Shown here: piece by piece, positions 53,879 to 62,606 of the stretch
Layout of the letters: every line of letters begins with the position of its first letter
How positions within the stretch are numbered: the first letter of the stretch is position 1
Assembly: GCF_027364955.1 (NCBI RefSeq)
Contig: NZ_DAHXOI010000001.1
Coordinates: 186,001-250,000 of the forward strand
DNA: 64,000 nucleotides
Direction of reading: 5' to 3'
Source of the DNA: Ferrimicrobium sp.
Lineage (GTDB): Bacteria > Actinomycetota > Acidimicrobiia > Acidimicrobiales > Acidimicrobiaceae
Made by a program: the position numbers and the translations under genes
Notes under the pieces: generated by a model
Database searches by the model: none
The model's input: only the letters and a program-made list of their open reading frames with translations
Told to the model about the DNA's origin: nothing

Positions 53879-54214
53879 CTAGTCAGAAGTTACCCCATGA
53901 AGTCCTCCCTTAAGGCGTTCTAACTGGACTTATTCCAAAAATCCTGCCTACTGTGGGCATGTAGACAGACCGCTCACCTGGGGTGGAGTACTCCTGAAGG
54001 GGGAACTTTGGCCTCGCAGGGCCGCAGCGGCACACAAAGACTTGATGGACTTGCTAAGCGACGCATCAAACGAGTTGAGATGTGCCCACCGCTACCCGAA
54101 CCTCAGGTCCGCAGTAGCGCCATGATGAACCATGCGTTCTGTCCGTCTCGCAACAGGATGCGCGTGCCCCCGAAAGGATGGACCCGCTCCACCTGTTGCG
54201 ATAGGGACGTGCGT

Positions 54215-54412
54215 CTAGCTCGTGCGATCTCTCGTAGAGTACTTATAGCCAAGCCATCCCCCTGCAGCAGCACCGACGACGAGGCCGATCGGTCCTGCTA
54301 GCATCGTTCCGAGGACAGCGACCACTGCTCCGGCACCTACGGTCTTGCCTACCAAGGCTGGTCCACGATTCGAATAGCTGCTCACGGTGTCACCTTTCAA
54401 GAACTCTGTCAT
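54215..54412 (-). CDS. Small Gly-zipper membrane protein
   Basis: A 65-residue product with a hydrophobic, Gly/Ala-rich middle (VGAGAVVAVLGTMLAGPIGLVVGAAAGG) and a charged short tail. This is the pattern of Gly-zipper membrane miniproteins. Start choices: ATG 54412, with TAGCAT five nt upstream (leaderless-like), or GTG 54385 with AAAGGTGA ahead (56 residues). It lies downstream of the histidine kinase on the same strand, 145 nt away. Function unknown. Confidence 0.6.
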   Translation of the reverse strand: MTEFLKGDTVSSYSNRGPALVGKTVGAGAVVAVLGTMLAGPIGLVVGAAAGGWLGYKYSTRDRTS

Positions 54413-54557
54413 GGGTCATGCTACTAGCGTTGCTGGAGCGAGACAACCTTGTGGTTGCGGGCTTCTTCAGCAAAGCCGCCTGGTTCGGCTCCCGGGTTCC
54501 TCCCTGCTCTGTGGTGGCGTGCCGTGGCTTGACCCCACTCGGATGGCAGGGCGGGGT

Positions 54558-56195
54558 TCATTCCGCTTTGGAATGCCGTTCTCTGCGAGAGGAGATCTTC
54601 CAGCGGGGCGTGAGTCTTGCGGTCGGTTCGTTGGTTGCTTGGCGATCTGCTAAGTCAGGGATGGTATCGGCAGCATCCATCTCGAGCATTGGGAGATCGA
54701 CTCCAAAACAACTGCCTCGCCCGAGACCAGGGCTGGCGACCCAAGCGGTACCTCCATGGGCATGCGTGATGGCGGCGACGAGGGAGAGTCCAAGTCCAGC
54801 TCCACCACGCGCGCGTGAACGCGATTCGTCCGATCGATAGAACCGTTCGAAGACGCGTTCTAGCTGTTGCCCGTCGAGCCCGGGTCCAGAGTCGCAGACG
54901 GTGAGCCGTACCATAGCGTCCCACTCGAGGAGTGCGATGGTTTCGTCAATACTGCCGAACAGATCTGATATACCCTTTGCTGTACGGGCACCTGGGGGCG
55001 GCAAGGCGCCCTTTGGAACCATCTCGACTCGCACCACGACGGTCGCCGTTGGAGGAGTGTGGGTGCGCACATTGGAGAGGAGGTTGGTGATCACCTGGGT
55101 AAGCCGATGTTGATCACCGAGAACCAACGCTTCGTCTGGTGTGATCAGCTCGATGTTGCGATCGGGTTCGACGGCCTTAGCGTCCATGACCGCGGCCTTC
55201 GCGAGCGCTGATAAATCGATAGGGGCTAGCGAGAGCGGTCGGTTCTCGTCCATGCGGGCGAGCAGGAGCAAGTCTTCGATGAGCGCTGCCATGCGACTCG
55301 CCTCGGATTGAATGCGTTCCATGGCGATCGGTGTGTCGGTCGTTGGGTCGAGAGCGCCGTCGAGATAGAGTTCAGCGTAACCCTTGATGCTGGTGAGCGG
55401 TGTGCGGAGCTCATGACTGACGTCCGCGATGAATTGACGCAGGCGGGTCTGTGAACTCTGGGAATCGTTGTAGGCCTCCTGGAGCCGTTCTAGCATTGTG
55501 TTGAGCGTGCCAGCAAGACTAGCGATCTCCTGAGGACCATGATCGTCGACTCGGGCCATGGAGTCACCTGCGGTGATCTCACGAGCCTGTGTTCGCATCC
55601 GCTCAAGTGGGTTCAGACCAATGCGAATGGAGAAGGCACCTGCGAGACCAAGTGCCAGAACAACCCCGAGGGAAACGAAGAGTTCGGCTAACTCAAGCCG
55701 GCGGAGCGTGCTTTGCACCGAGGTGAGGGGGATTGAGAGGACCATCGTCGCGCCGAGTGACGGATCGCGAGCAGCGAGTACACGGTAGGCGTAGTCGGTT
55801 CCAGTGAGTTCGATCGTGATGGGGTGTCCGACAGGTATGTCGACGCGTTGGTCTCCTGCCTTGCCTGAAGCGACGTTTGGCGGGGGTTCAGAGACCGAAT
55901 TTGAGAATTGGCCAACCACTGAGGTCCCGTTTGAGAAGATCAGCTCACCATAACTGCCTTGTGGCAAGGAGACAAGACCGGTAAAGCTCGAATCACCATA
56001 GATGCTTGAGTGCAAGAGCTCTCGGGCAGCGAGGGGGATATCGTTGGTCAACTGAGAGTCGACTCGTGCTACGAGGAATGATCTGAGTGCGGTGACCGTC
56101 GTGAAGTCGATTGCCAGGGTGCCGACGATCAGGGTGGTCAGCGCGATGAGCAGCAGTCGAGCCCTCAGGGAAAGAGTTGATCGCTTCGGTGACAC
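54558..56195 (-). CDS. Sensor histidine kinase
   Basis: A 545-residue membrane kinase with helix 1 (about 11-33), an extracytoplasmic sensor domain of about 135 residues, helix 2 (about 172-192), a HAMP domain, the dimerisation motif VSHELRTPLTSIKGYAELYL (phospho-His261) and an ATPase domain with N box LTQVITNLLSN, G1 DSGPGLDG and G2 GGAGLGLSLV. GTG start 17 nt after the response regulator stop. The layout resembles mycobacterial TrcS/MprB-type kinases. An envelope-stress stimulus is inferred from the neighbouring HtrA. Confidence 0.93.
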   Translation of the reverse strand: MSPKRSTLSLRARLLLIALTTLIVGTLAIDFTTVTALRSFLVARVDSQLTNDIPLAARELLHSSIYGDSSFTGLVSLPQGSYGELIFSNGTSVVGQFSNSVSEPPPNVASGKAGDQRVDIPVGHPITIELTGTDYAYRVLAARDPSLGATMVLSIPLTSVQSTLRRLELAELFVSLGVVLALGLAGAFSIRIGLNPLERMRTQAREITAGDSMARVDDHGPQEIASLAGTLNTMLERLQEAYNDSQSSQTRLRQFIADVSHELRTPLTSIKGYAELYLDGALDPTTDTPIAMERIQSEASRMAALIEDLLLLARMDENRPLSLAPIDLSALAKAAVMDAKAVEPDRNIELITPDEALVLGDQHRLTQVITNLLSNVRTHTPPTATVVVRVEMVPKGALPPPGARTAKGISDLFGSIDETIALLEWDAMVRLTVCDSGPGLDGQQLERVFERFYRSDESRSRARGGAGLGLSLVAAITHAHGGTAWVASPGLGRGSCFGVDLPMLEMDAADTIPDLADRQATNEPTARLTPRWKISSRRERHSKAE

Positions 56196-56212
56196 GGCCC
56201 CTGTCTCGCGCT

Positions 56213-56935
56213 TCAGGAGTTTTTGATCTCTGGGGCCCGCAGACTGTAGCCGACTCCGCGGATCGTTTTGATGATCGGTGGCCCAAACTGGTCCAGTTTC
56301 TTGCGAAGGTAACTGATGTACGTTTCGACGATATTGGCATCGCCTCCGAAGTCATACTCCCAGACATGGTCGAGAATCTGTGTCTTTGAGACGACCTTAT
56401 TAGCATTGAGCATGAGGAATCGCAGAAGTTTGAACTCGGTGGCGGTGAGCTCCACGAGTTTACCTGCCCTAAAAACTTCGTGTGTCTCATCATCAAGTGT
56501 AAGATCATGAAATGTTTGCCGGGTGGATTCGGTTGTTGCTCCACCGCTGCGTCGCAACACCGCCTCAATACGAGCTGTCAATTCGGCGAGCGAAAATGGT
56601 TTCGTGAGATAGTCGTCTGACCCTAAGCGGAGTCCTTCAACACGATCCTCGACCGAGTCACGTGCCGTTAAAAAGAGGATAGGCGTGTCATCGCGTTCCT
56701 CGCGGAGCCGCTTGACGACCTGGAAGCCATCAAGTCCTGGCATCATGACGTCGAGCACGATGACATCAGGGCGAAAGGTCCTGGTGAGTTCTAGGGCTTC
56801 ACGACCGGAAGCTGCCACCCCAACATCGTAGCCTTCGAAGTTGAGCGCCATTTGGAGAAGTTCGGTGATTGGCAGCTCGTCGTCTACCACCAGTATCCGT
56901 TTGTCCTTGGATGGTCGGCCCTGTGGGGATGTCAT
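56213..56935 (-). CDS. OmpR-family response regulator
   Basis: A 240-residue regulator. The receiver domain begins ILVVDDELPITELL and has phospho-Asp62 in VIVLDVMMPG and the Lys of the DYLTKPF motif. The C-terminal winged helix has LTATEFKLLRFLMLN, the SKTQILDHVWEYDF turn and ETYISYLRKKLD. It is paired with the kinase 17 nt downstream. A GAGG ribosome site precedes the ATG. The upstream neighbour is an HtrA protease, recalling mprAB-pepD in mycobacteria though in another order. Confidence 0.94.
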   Translation of the reverse strand: MTSPQGRPSKDKRILVVDDELPITELLQMALNFEGYDVGVAASGREALELTRTFRPDVIVLDVMMPGLDGFQVVKRLREERDDTPILFLTARDSVEDRVEGLRLGSDDYLTKPFSLAELTARIEAVLRRSGGATTESTRQTFHDLTLDDETHEVFRAGKLVELTATEFKLLRFLMLNANKVVSKTQILDHVWEYDFGGDANIVETYISYLRKKLDQFGPPIIKTIRGVGYSLRAPEIKNS

Positions 56936-57024
56936 GAATCCTCATTTCTGTTGGCTGCGGCTCTGCCTCTCGTGTGCAGCCCGGCGGACACTGGTCGAAG
57001 AGGCAAGGGTTGGATGACTGAGAC

Positions 57025-57072
57025 AGGAACGATACCGCTCGTGTCATAGGTGACGCGAGCGGTATCGTTCCT
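57025..57072 (-). terminator. 22-bp hairpin after htrA
   Basis: Near-perfect 48-nt palindrome: 17 perfect pairs (57025-57041 with 57056-57072), one T-G wobble, four more pairs (GTCA/TGAC) and a TAGG loop. It lies 30 nt past the htrA stop and about 90 nt before the response regulator start. No U-tract follows, so it could be a terminator, an mRNA-end stabiliser or a regulator site. Confidence 0.55.
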
Positions 57073-57102
57073 ACGAGTTCTACCGAACCAAGAACGCCTC
57101 AT

Positions 57103-58677
57103 CTAGGCTGCCGGAGCGTTGCCAAGAGTAATCGTCATTGTCGAAGTCCCTGATTGTGAGAGTACCTTCAAGGTGACGGAGGTTCCAGGAGACTTTGACG
57201 TGACGTCGGTGACGAGTTCAGAGGCGTCCGTCACTGCCTTGCCATCGAATCCAATGATGACATCACCCGACGTGAGTCCAGCGTTCGATGCGGGCGACCC
57301 AGGATAGATGTAGTCGATGAGCGCCCCCTGTTGATCGGTCGGATAACCGAGTTGGGCTGCGGCTTGTGCATTCATCGTCTGTATACCGACGCCGAGAAAT
57401 GCCTTTGCCGTGGTGGCGGTGCTCGAGGAACTTGAAGAAGTTCTGGTGTAGTAGCTCGGATCCTTCAGGATATTTTTCACGACTGGCAGAACAGAATCTA
57501 TCGATTCGGCGAAGCCTAGGTTTTGGGCGGGAGTCTGTGAAGTGGAGGAGATAATGGCGGTGTCCATTCCCACCACCTGTCCCGCTGCATTGACGAGCGG
57601 ACCGCCGGAGTTGCCGGGGTTGATGGGTGCATCCGTTTGAATCATTTGGGTGAGGTGTTCGCTTAAATTTTGATCCTGCGCAGTGATCGAACGGTTGAGC
57701 GCAGAGACGATGCCCTGCGTAACCGTAGGATCACCTTGCAGTGCGAGTGCATTGCCGATCGCCACGACAGGATCGCCTACTTCCAGTTGCCCAGAGTTTC
57801 CAAACTTGACGGTAGGCAAGCCTGATAGGCCCTCGATCTGAAGGACAGCAACATCATGGGTGGGATCGGTTCCCACAATCTTGACCGGGTAGGACTTCGA
57901 TTGGTTATAGAGCGTCGCCTGTATTGAGGTGGCCCCGGCGATGACATGGTTGTTGGTCAGTACAAGACCGCTGGAACCAAATATCATCCCTGTTCCGGCG
58001 TCTTCAAACTGACTAGTGCCCAGGAAGCCGTTGCTGGTCGAGCCCTCAGCCGTGATATCAACGACTGCAGGTTCGACTTTGGCCAGGATCTGAGGCACAT
58101 TAAGACTCCCGTTACCATTTAACCCGGAGCCTTGAATGGCGGTGGGAGAAGCCGATGACTCGGTGATGACGACAGGCTTTGAGTTCGAGGTGCCGCTCAA
58201 GTGAACGACGGTGATGCTGGTGCCGACGGCCACCACTGCTGCCACCACCGCTGCGGTGAGGACAGTCAAGCCAGAGAAGCGCCGCTCGCTGAGTGAGCCT
58301 CGACGCTTCGCTGATCCCTTCTTTGTTGCACCTGACGTCGGCGCTGACGGTGGGGGGGAGGCCCAACTGGATGCATATTCATAGCCTCGATAGCCAGCAC
58401 TCTCCGCAGTGGTGGGTCCATCGGGATCAGTGTTCTCATGTCGGATGAAGGGATCATCGCTCGACGCCTCGCTCGACCAACTTTCACCGGACGAGAGGGT
58501 GTCGCCAGCAGACCAACCGTCACCGGAGGACCAACCATCTCCCTGCAAAGTCGCATCGGGATCCTGTCCGCTGGGGTTCGAAGACATCTCCTCGTCCTGC
58601 GAAGAGGAGTCTGCGGCCTCGTCGCCCGTCGGCTCCGCTCCGGTGCCATTCTCTGGGAAATCGCCGTCACTCATCAT
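57103..58677 (-). CDS. HtrA/DegP-like membrane serine protease with PDZ domain
   Basis: A 524-residue envelope protease. A cytoplasmic acidic, Ser-rich N-terminus (about 1-135) contains four 6-residue GDGWSS-like repeats (46-69). One helix follows (about 137-158), then the trypsin domain with His244 (TNNHVIAG), Asp275 (THDVAVLQI) and Ser357 (NPGNSGGPL), and one PDZ domain with LGVGIQTMNAQ and GDVIIGFDGK. It degrades or refolds damaged exported proteins. GAAAGG precedes the ATG. It lies upstream of the two-component genes on the same strand, which may regulate it. Confidence 0.93.
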   Translation of the reverse strand: MMSDGDFPENGTGAEPTGDEAADSSSQDEEMSSNPSGQDPDATLQGDGWSSGDGWSAGDTLSSGESWSSEASSDDPFIRHENTDPDGPTTAESAGYRGYEYASSWASPPPSAPTSGATKKGSAKRRGSLSERRFSGLTVLTAAVVAAVVAVGTSITVVHLSGTSNSKPVVITESSASPTAIQGSGLNGNGSLNVPQILAKVEPAVVDITAEGSTSNGFLGTSQFEDAGTGMIFGSSGLVLTNNHVIAGATSIQATLYNQSKSYPVKIVGTDPTHDVAVLQIEGLSGLPTVKFGNSGQLEVGDPVVAIGNALALQGDPTVTQGIVSALNRSITAQDQNLSEHLTQMIQTDAPINPGNSGGPLVNAAGQVVGMDTAIISSTSQTPAQNLGFAESIDSVLPVVKNILKDPSYYTRTSSSSSSTATTAKAFLGVGIQTMNAQAAAQLGYPTDQQGALIDYIYPGSPASNAGLTSGDVIIGFDGKAVTDASELVTDVTSKSPGTSVTLKVLSQSGTSTMTITLGNAPAA

Positions 58678-58792
58678 GCGTGCCTTTCTCTACCGATCTT
58701 CTTTGAGCGCTACCAACCGTGAGACTCATCGGTGTCAGCAACCTTTCACCCGTCATTCTGGTGGTCTATGCTTTGAGAAACCTTAGGAACAG

Positions 58793-58827
58793 GTAGGAGC
58801 TTGGCTAAAGGCCAACAGCGCTCCTAC
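58793..58827. repeat. Two-part hairpin upstream of htrA
   Basis: GTAGGAGC pairs with GCTCCTAC, and inside it TTGGC pairs with GCCAA around TAAAG. It lies about 115 nt before the htrA start and 98 nt from the IS end. It may be a former terminator or part of the htrA control region. Confidence 0.4.
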
Positions 58828-58925
58828 ATCCAGCACTCCTAGATCTATGGTAGCGGTACGGGAGCAAAGCCCGGTCTTAGGTCCTTGGTGTGTCGAGCAT
58901 GCGAAGCAGATGCGACGGTGTTCTA

Positions 58926-60170
58926 GTGTCCCTAGCCAGAAATTCCTTCAATAAGGAATTTTCAACCCTTACACCTGGTTATCCCAGTTGGTATCTACTC
59001 TGGGAGGTAGTCGGTTATGGGAAAGCAAGAAGAGCAATCAACAAACGAGGATCATGCAAGGAACGTCGGTGGACGCCCGATCCTCTATCACGTGACGCTC
59101 TCTCCAGAGGAACGAGAGCGCTTAGATGCCCTTGTTCGTCAAACAACGGCCCCGCAGGCTCAGGTACGTCGTGCCAAGATCGCTTTGTACGCAGCTGAGG
59201 GGATGGGGACCACCGAGATTGCCAGAAAACTCTCGCTATCAGCTCAAACAGTAGATAAGTGGAGAAGGCGGTTCTCGTTGTTTGGGGTAAAGGCACTCTC
59301 GGATGCACCAAGATCTGGGACTCCAAGAACCCATGGGGATGACAAGATCGCCGAGATCATCAAGCTCACTACCACGACTGATCCCCCGGATTCATCAACC
59401 CATTGGTCAACCAACACCATGGCAGCCCTAGCTGGTGTATCCCCCTCTACAGTGGGGAGGATCTGGCGAACCTTTGGGCTCAAACCTCACATGGTCGAGA
59501 CCTTCACTGTATCAAACGATCCAGAGTTCACCGAGAAGGTCAGAGACGTTGCTGGTATCTATCTCAACCCACCTGAGGCGCACGATCGAACTCTCGCGTC
59601 GACGAGAAGACACAGATCCAGGCACTGAACCGTACCCAGCCCATGCTCCCCATGGTGCCAGGGGTTCCTCTGCGTCGTACGACCGAGTACAAGCGCAACG
59701 GTATCTCCAATCTTTACGCTGCACTCGACATCGCTTCCGGCAAGGTCATCACCAAGATGAGGAACGCCCACAGGGCGATAGAGTTCATTGAGTTCTTAGA
59801 GCTTATCGACCGACAAGTACCCAAGGAGCTGGGAGTTCACGTTGTCTTAGACAACTACTCAGCCCATAAGACCGAGTCGGTGAGAACCTGGCTCCTTGCC
59901 CACCCGAGGTTTGAGTTCCACTTCACGCCAACGTATTCTTCTTGGATGAACCAGGTAGAGAGATGGTTCTCAGCGTTAACCACCAAGTACCTTCAACGAA
60001 GCGTTCACCACAGTGTGACCGAACTCAACCGAGGGATTATCAAGTGGGCCAAAGCCTGGAACGAGAACCCCAAGCCCTTCATCTGGACCAAGAGCGCCGA
60101 CGAGATCTTCGCTTCTATGCGCAAATACCTGGAGCCGATAGTTATGAATGGAACTTCCGAGGAGGGACAC
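58926..60170 (+). mobile_element. IS630-family insertion sequence, 1245 bp
   Basis: The left end GTGTCCCTAGCC (58926) and right end (reading inward from 60170) GTGTCCCTCCTC form imperfect inverted repeats of about 22 bp, diverging in the middle and matching again at AA-TTCC. The element is flanked by TA dinucleotides (58924-58925 and 60171-60172), the target duplication of IS630/Tc1-type elements. It contains one transposase gene in two frames. The right TA lies inside the stop codon of the adjacent dienoyl-CoA isomerase gene. Confidence 0.85.
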
Positions 60171-60173
60171 TAG
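59017..60173 (+). pseudogene. IS630-type transposase, interrupted by a -1 frameshift
   Basis: Frame one (59017-59628) encodes the N-terminal helix-turn-helix part (GMGTTEIARKLSLSAQTVDKWRR, WSTNTMAALAGVSPSTVGRIWR). Frame two (open 59577-60173) encodes the DDE domain: VDEKTQIQALNRTQPM with the first Asp, HVVLDNYSAHK with the second, and SSWMNQVERWF with the Glu. The frames overlap by 52 nt, but I see no slippery heptamer there. A point deletion or insertion is more likely than programmed frameshifting, which some IS630 members do use. The stop codon TAG (60171-60173) is completed by the target-site duplication. Confidence 0.8.
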
Positions 60174-60949
60174 TTGGCGTGATAGTTGGGGGGCCGTCGT
60201 TCCTTCATGGCGGTCAACGCTTCTCGCATGTCGTTCGATCGCATCAGCGCGACGTTGTAACTGGCAGCGAGTTCCAGGTGCTGTGTGAGCCCTTGTGTTC
60301 GTCCTTGGACGAGCAGGCGCTTGGTCGCCTGAACGGCCAGGGGTGGATTGGCCTGAATTTGCTGGCCGAGCTCCAGGACGGCCCGGTCCAGATCCTCGGC
60401 GGTATCCCAGATCGAGTGCACGAGTCCGATTGTGTGAGCTTCGACGGCATCGACATCGCGACCGGTGAGGGCCATCTCGGCCAGGATCGCTTGGGGGAGC
60501 ACCCCGGAGAGCAGGGTGAGCGACCCGAGATCGGCGACGATTCCAATGCGGACTTCGCGGAGCGAAAAGATCGCCGAACGAGTAGCTAGGCGAAGGTCGC
60601 AAGCGGCGATCAGATCGAGGCCTCCGCCGATGCAGTAGCCGTTGACGACAGCCAGCGTGGGTTTCTGGGCAGTCGCGAGGGCGATAAAGCCCAGTTGAAG
60701 CGATCGTATGTCGTTGGTCGATTGGATGTTCTGGGACCCTGGCGCGAAGTCGGTGAGGTCAAGTCCTGCACTGAAGTGGGGACCGTTGGCACGAATGACG
60801 ATGACTCGTACGGCTGTGTCCGCCTCAAGGATCTCGATCGCGCGTGGCAGTTCCGTGAAGAAGGTGGCGTTCATGGCGTTGAGTTTGGCGGGACGGTTGA
60901 GGACTAACGCTCCGATCCCATCGTTGATCTCAATCTCTAGGGTCTCCAT
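60170..60949 (-). CDS. Delta3,5-delta2,4-dienoyl-CoA isomerase-like crotonase
   Basis: A 259-residue crotonase. All three acidic residues of mammalian ECH1 (dienoyl-CoA isomerase) are in place: Asp112 (GGGLDL), Glu132 (REVR) and Asp140 (VADLG). Oxyanion-hole text includes PHFSAGLDLTDF. This makes an isomerase acting on dienoyl-CoAs in unsaturated fatty-acid oxidation more likely than a hydratase. AAGGAG precedes the ATG. The stop codon TAG (60172-60170) contains the TA duplicated by the neighbouring IS; both the pre-insertion and present sequence give TAG. It is divergent from sufD. Confidence 0.88.
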   Translation of the reverse strand: METLEIEINDGIGALVLNRPAKLNAMNATFFTELPRAIEILEADTAVRVIVIRANGPHFSAGLDLTDFAPGSQNIQSTNDIRSLQLGFIALATAQKPTLAVVNGYCIGGGLDLIAACDLRLATRSAIFSLREVRIGIVADLGSLTLLSGVLPQAILAEMALTGRDVDAVEAHTIGLVHSIWDTAEDLDRAVLELGQQIQANPPLAVQATKRLLVQGRTQGLTQHLELAASYNVALMRSNDMREALTAMKERRPPNYHAN

Positions 60950-61061
60950 ACCTCTCCTTTTGGTGGTGCATCGTGGACACTTCCTAGGTTATCACTATGA
61001 TGGTAGGGGAAACTAGCACCCTGGCGGTGCGAAGGTAGCAAACAGTATCGAAGGAGATCGC

Positions 61062-62261
61062 GTGAAGTCCCTAGGGAAGGATATGTCCTGGGAGCTGCCG
61101 GCTCGCAGTATGACGAGGGCGGCCGAAGCTGAACGACTGGAACAGCCGACAGAAGCCCTGGAGTGCTGGAGATACTCTCCAGTTGACGAGATCGAATGGG
61201 AGCGCTACCAGAAGAGCTGTGCGGCGACGAACGATGATCTGTGGGCAAGAGGACTGGAGATACTTTCGACCTTTGGCGCGGTGGATGCGACCGTGCGTGT
61301 GGATGGTGGCCGGTTGATAGAGGGTAGTTCTGCGGTACCTGGATTAACCGTGGCCCAGACGGAGGCCGTTGGTGAGTTCCTTCGCGAGGAGGACGAAAGT
61401 CTGTTGACGCTTGGCACCCTCCTGGCCCCTGGTCGCGTCGAGATCAAAGTGGAGGCTCCACTCCGGCGGCTGGGCATTCTCACCGCTGGAACGGGTGACG
61501 ATGCTGGCCTGTGGAGTTGGCTTCGACTCTCGGTGGCTCCCGATGTCGAGCTCGAAGTCATCCATGTCGACCTCTTGACCGGGTCGGTTATGCACCTTCC
61601 GATTCTTGAGATCGTTGGTCAAGAGCGGTCAGCGGTGGTCTATCGCCACCAGCTCGAACACGACCGAAAGGCTCTCAGTCTTGGGTACGTACGATTTCGA
61701 CTCGGCGCCGAAGCCAGTCTCGAGCTGGATGCGGCCAGTGCCCATCAGGGGTACACCCGTGTGCGTACGGATGGCATACTCGAAGGCACCAGGGCCCAGG
61801 CCGTGATTCGGGTTGGCTATGTCGTTGGTGCCCATGAACGTGTTGATTATCGGACGTTCATCACCCATGACGCGCCGAGTACGACCAGCAACCTGCTCTA
61901 CAAGGGGGTGGTCAATGGTGATGGGACGTCAATTTACACCGGGATGATCACGATCACGCCGCTCGGGAGAGGTTCTGAAGCCTTCCAGACCAACCGGAAC
62001 GTCCTCTTGTCGGAGGACGCGCTTGCGTGGTCGGTGCCAAACCTCGATATTCAGATCAGCGATGTGAAGTGCTCACATGCCTCCACCGTCGGTCCTATCG
62101 ACGAGGAGGAGTTGTTCTACCTCGCCTCAAAGGGTTTTCCGGCCGAGGAGGCTCGACGTACCCTCGCGCGTGCGTTCTTCGCTGACATGGGAGATACTTT
62201 TGCGGTTGAACAGCAGCGCCTGCGAGCGGCAGTCGATGAGAAATGGGAGGCAGGGGCGTAA
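61062..62261 (+). CDS. sufD: Fe-S cluster assembly protein SufD
   Basis: A 399-residue SufB/SufD-family protein pairing with SufB and SufC. The core beta-helix region is readable (SLGYVRFRLGAEASLELDAAS, DYRTFITHDAPSTTSNLLYKGV), and the C-terminus has VKCSHASTVGPIDEEELFYLASKGF, with the conserved His and the family tail. GAAGGAGA lies upstream of the GTG start. Its stop overlaps the Rieske gene in TAATG. sufB is 7.3 kb upstream, beyond the IS and the htrA/two-component genes. Confidence 0.93.
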   Translation: MKSLGKDMSWELPARSMTRAAEAERLEQPTEALECWRYSPVDEIEWERYQKSCAATNDDLWARGLEILSTFGAVDATVRVDGGRLIEGSSAVPGLTVAQTEAVGEFLREEDESLLTLGTLLAPGRVEIKVEAPLRRLGILTAGTGDDAGLWSWLRLSVAPDVELEVIHVDLLTGSVMHLPILEIVGQERSAVVYRHQLEHDRKALSLGYVRFRLGAEASLELDAASAHQGYTRVRTDGILEGTRAQAVIRVGYVVGAHERVDYRTFITHDAPSTTSNLLYKGVVNGDGTSIYTGMITITPLGRGSEAFQTNRNVLLSEDALAWSVPNLDIQISDVKCSHASTVGPIDEEELFYLASKGFPAEEARRTLARAFFADMGDTFAVEQQRLRAAVDEKWEAGA

Positions 62262-62599
62262 TGGACAAAATTGGCACAACGCGAGATTTTGAAGAAGGCA
62301 AGCCGGTGAAGGTTGATTTCAACGGCTTTCCGGTGGTGGTTGTTCGAGTCGATGGTGAACTCTTTGCTATTGGTGATACCTGCTCACATGCCAAATACAG
62401 CCTGTCGGAGGGCGAAGTGTATGCAGAGGAGCGTGAGATTGAATGCTGGAAGCACGGCAGCACCTTTTCGCTCCGTGACGGGCACCCAACTTGCTTCCCA
62501 GCGACGAAGGCCGTTCCGGTCTTTGAGGTTATCGAGCGGACTGGCGACGTCTTCCTGGAGGCACCCGAAGACAGCAAAATCAACACGAAGAGAAGTTGA
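62261..62599 (+). CDS. Rieske-type [2Fe-2S] ferredoxin of the suf cluster
   Basis: A 112-residue soluble Rieske protein of the BphF/NirD-like type. Ligands are Cys41 and His43 (DTCSHAKYS) and Cys62 and His65 (ECWKHGSTF). Rieske ferredoxins commonly lie between sufD and sufC in actinobacteria and may supply electrons for cluster assembly. The ATG overlaps the sufD stop and sufC begins seven bases after its own stop, so the three genes are one operon. Confidence 0.92.
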   Translation: MDKIGTTRDFEEGKPVKVDFNGFPVVVVRVDGELFAIGDTCSHAKYSLSEGEVYAEEREIECWKHGSTFSLRDGHPTCFPATKAVPVFEVIERTGDVFLEAPEDSKINTKRS

Positions 62600-62606
62600 G
62601 GAAAAC

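Larger units (their letters stand above)
53723..54214. other. About 490 bp after sufB without a gene
   Basis: No supported gene. It holds a possible terminator hairpin (53823-53839), a 17-bp tandem duplication (53845-53878) and the dyad GACC-TTGGTCA-GGTC shortly after sufB. Open frames here are Arg/Ser-rich and look accidental. The region looks like a junction where the suf cluster was split. Confidence 0.45.

Noticed and set aside
54008-54301. Plus-strand frame after sufB
   Set aside because: Cys/Arg-rich, antisense to the more plausible Gly-zipper protein, no family resemblance.
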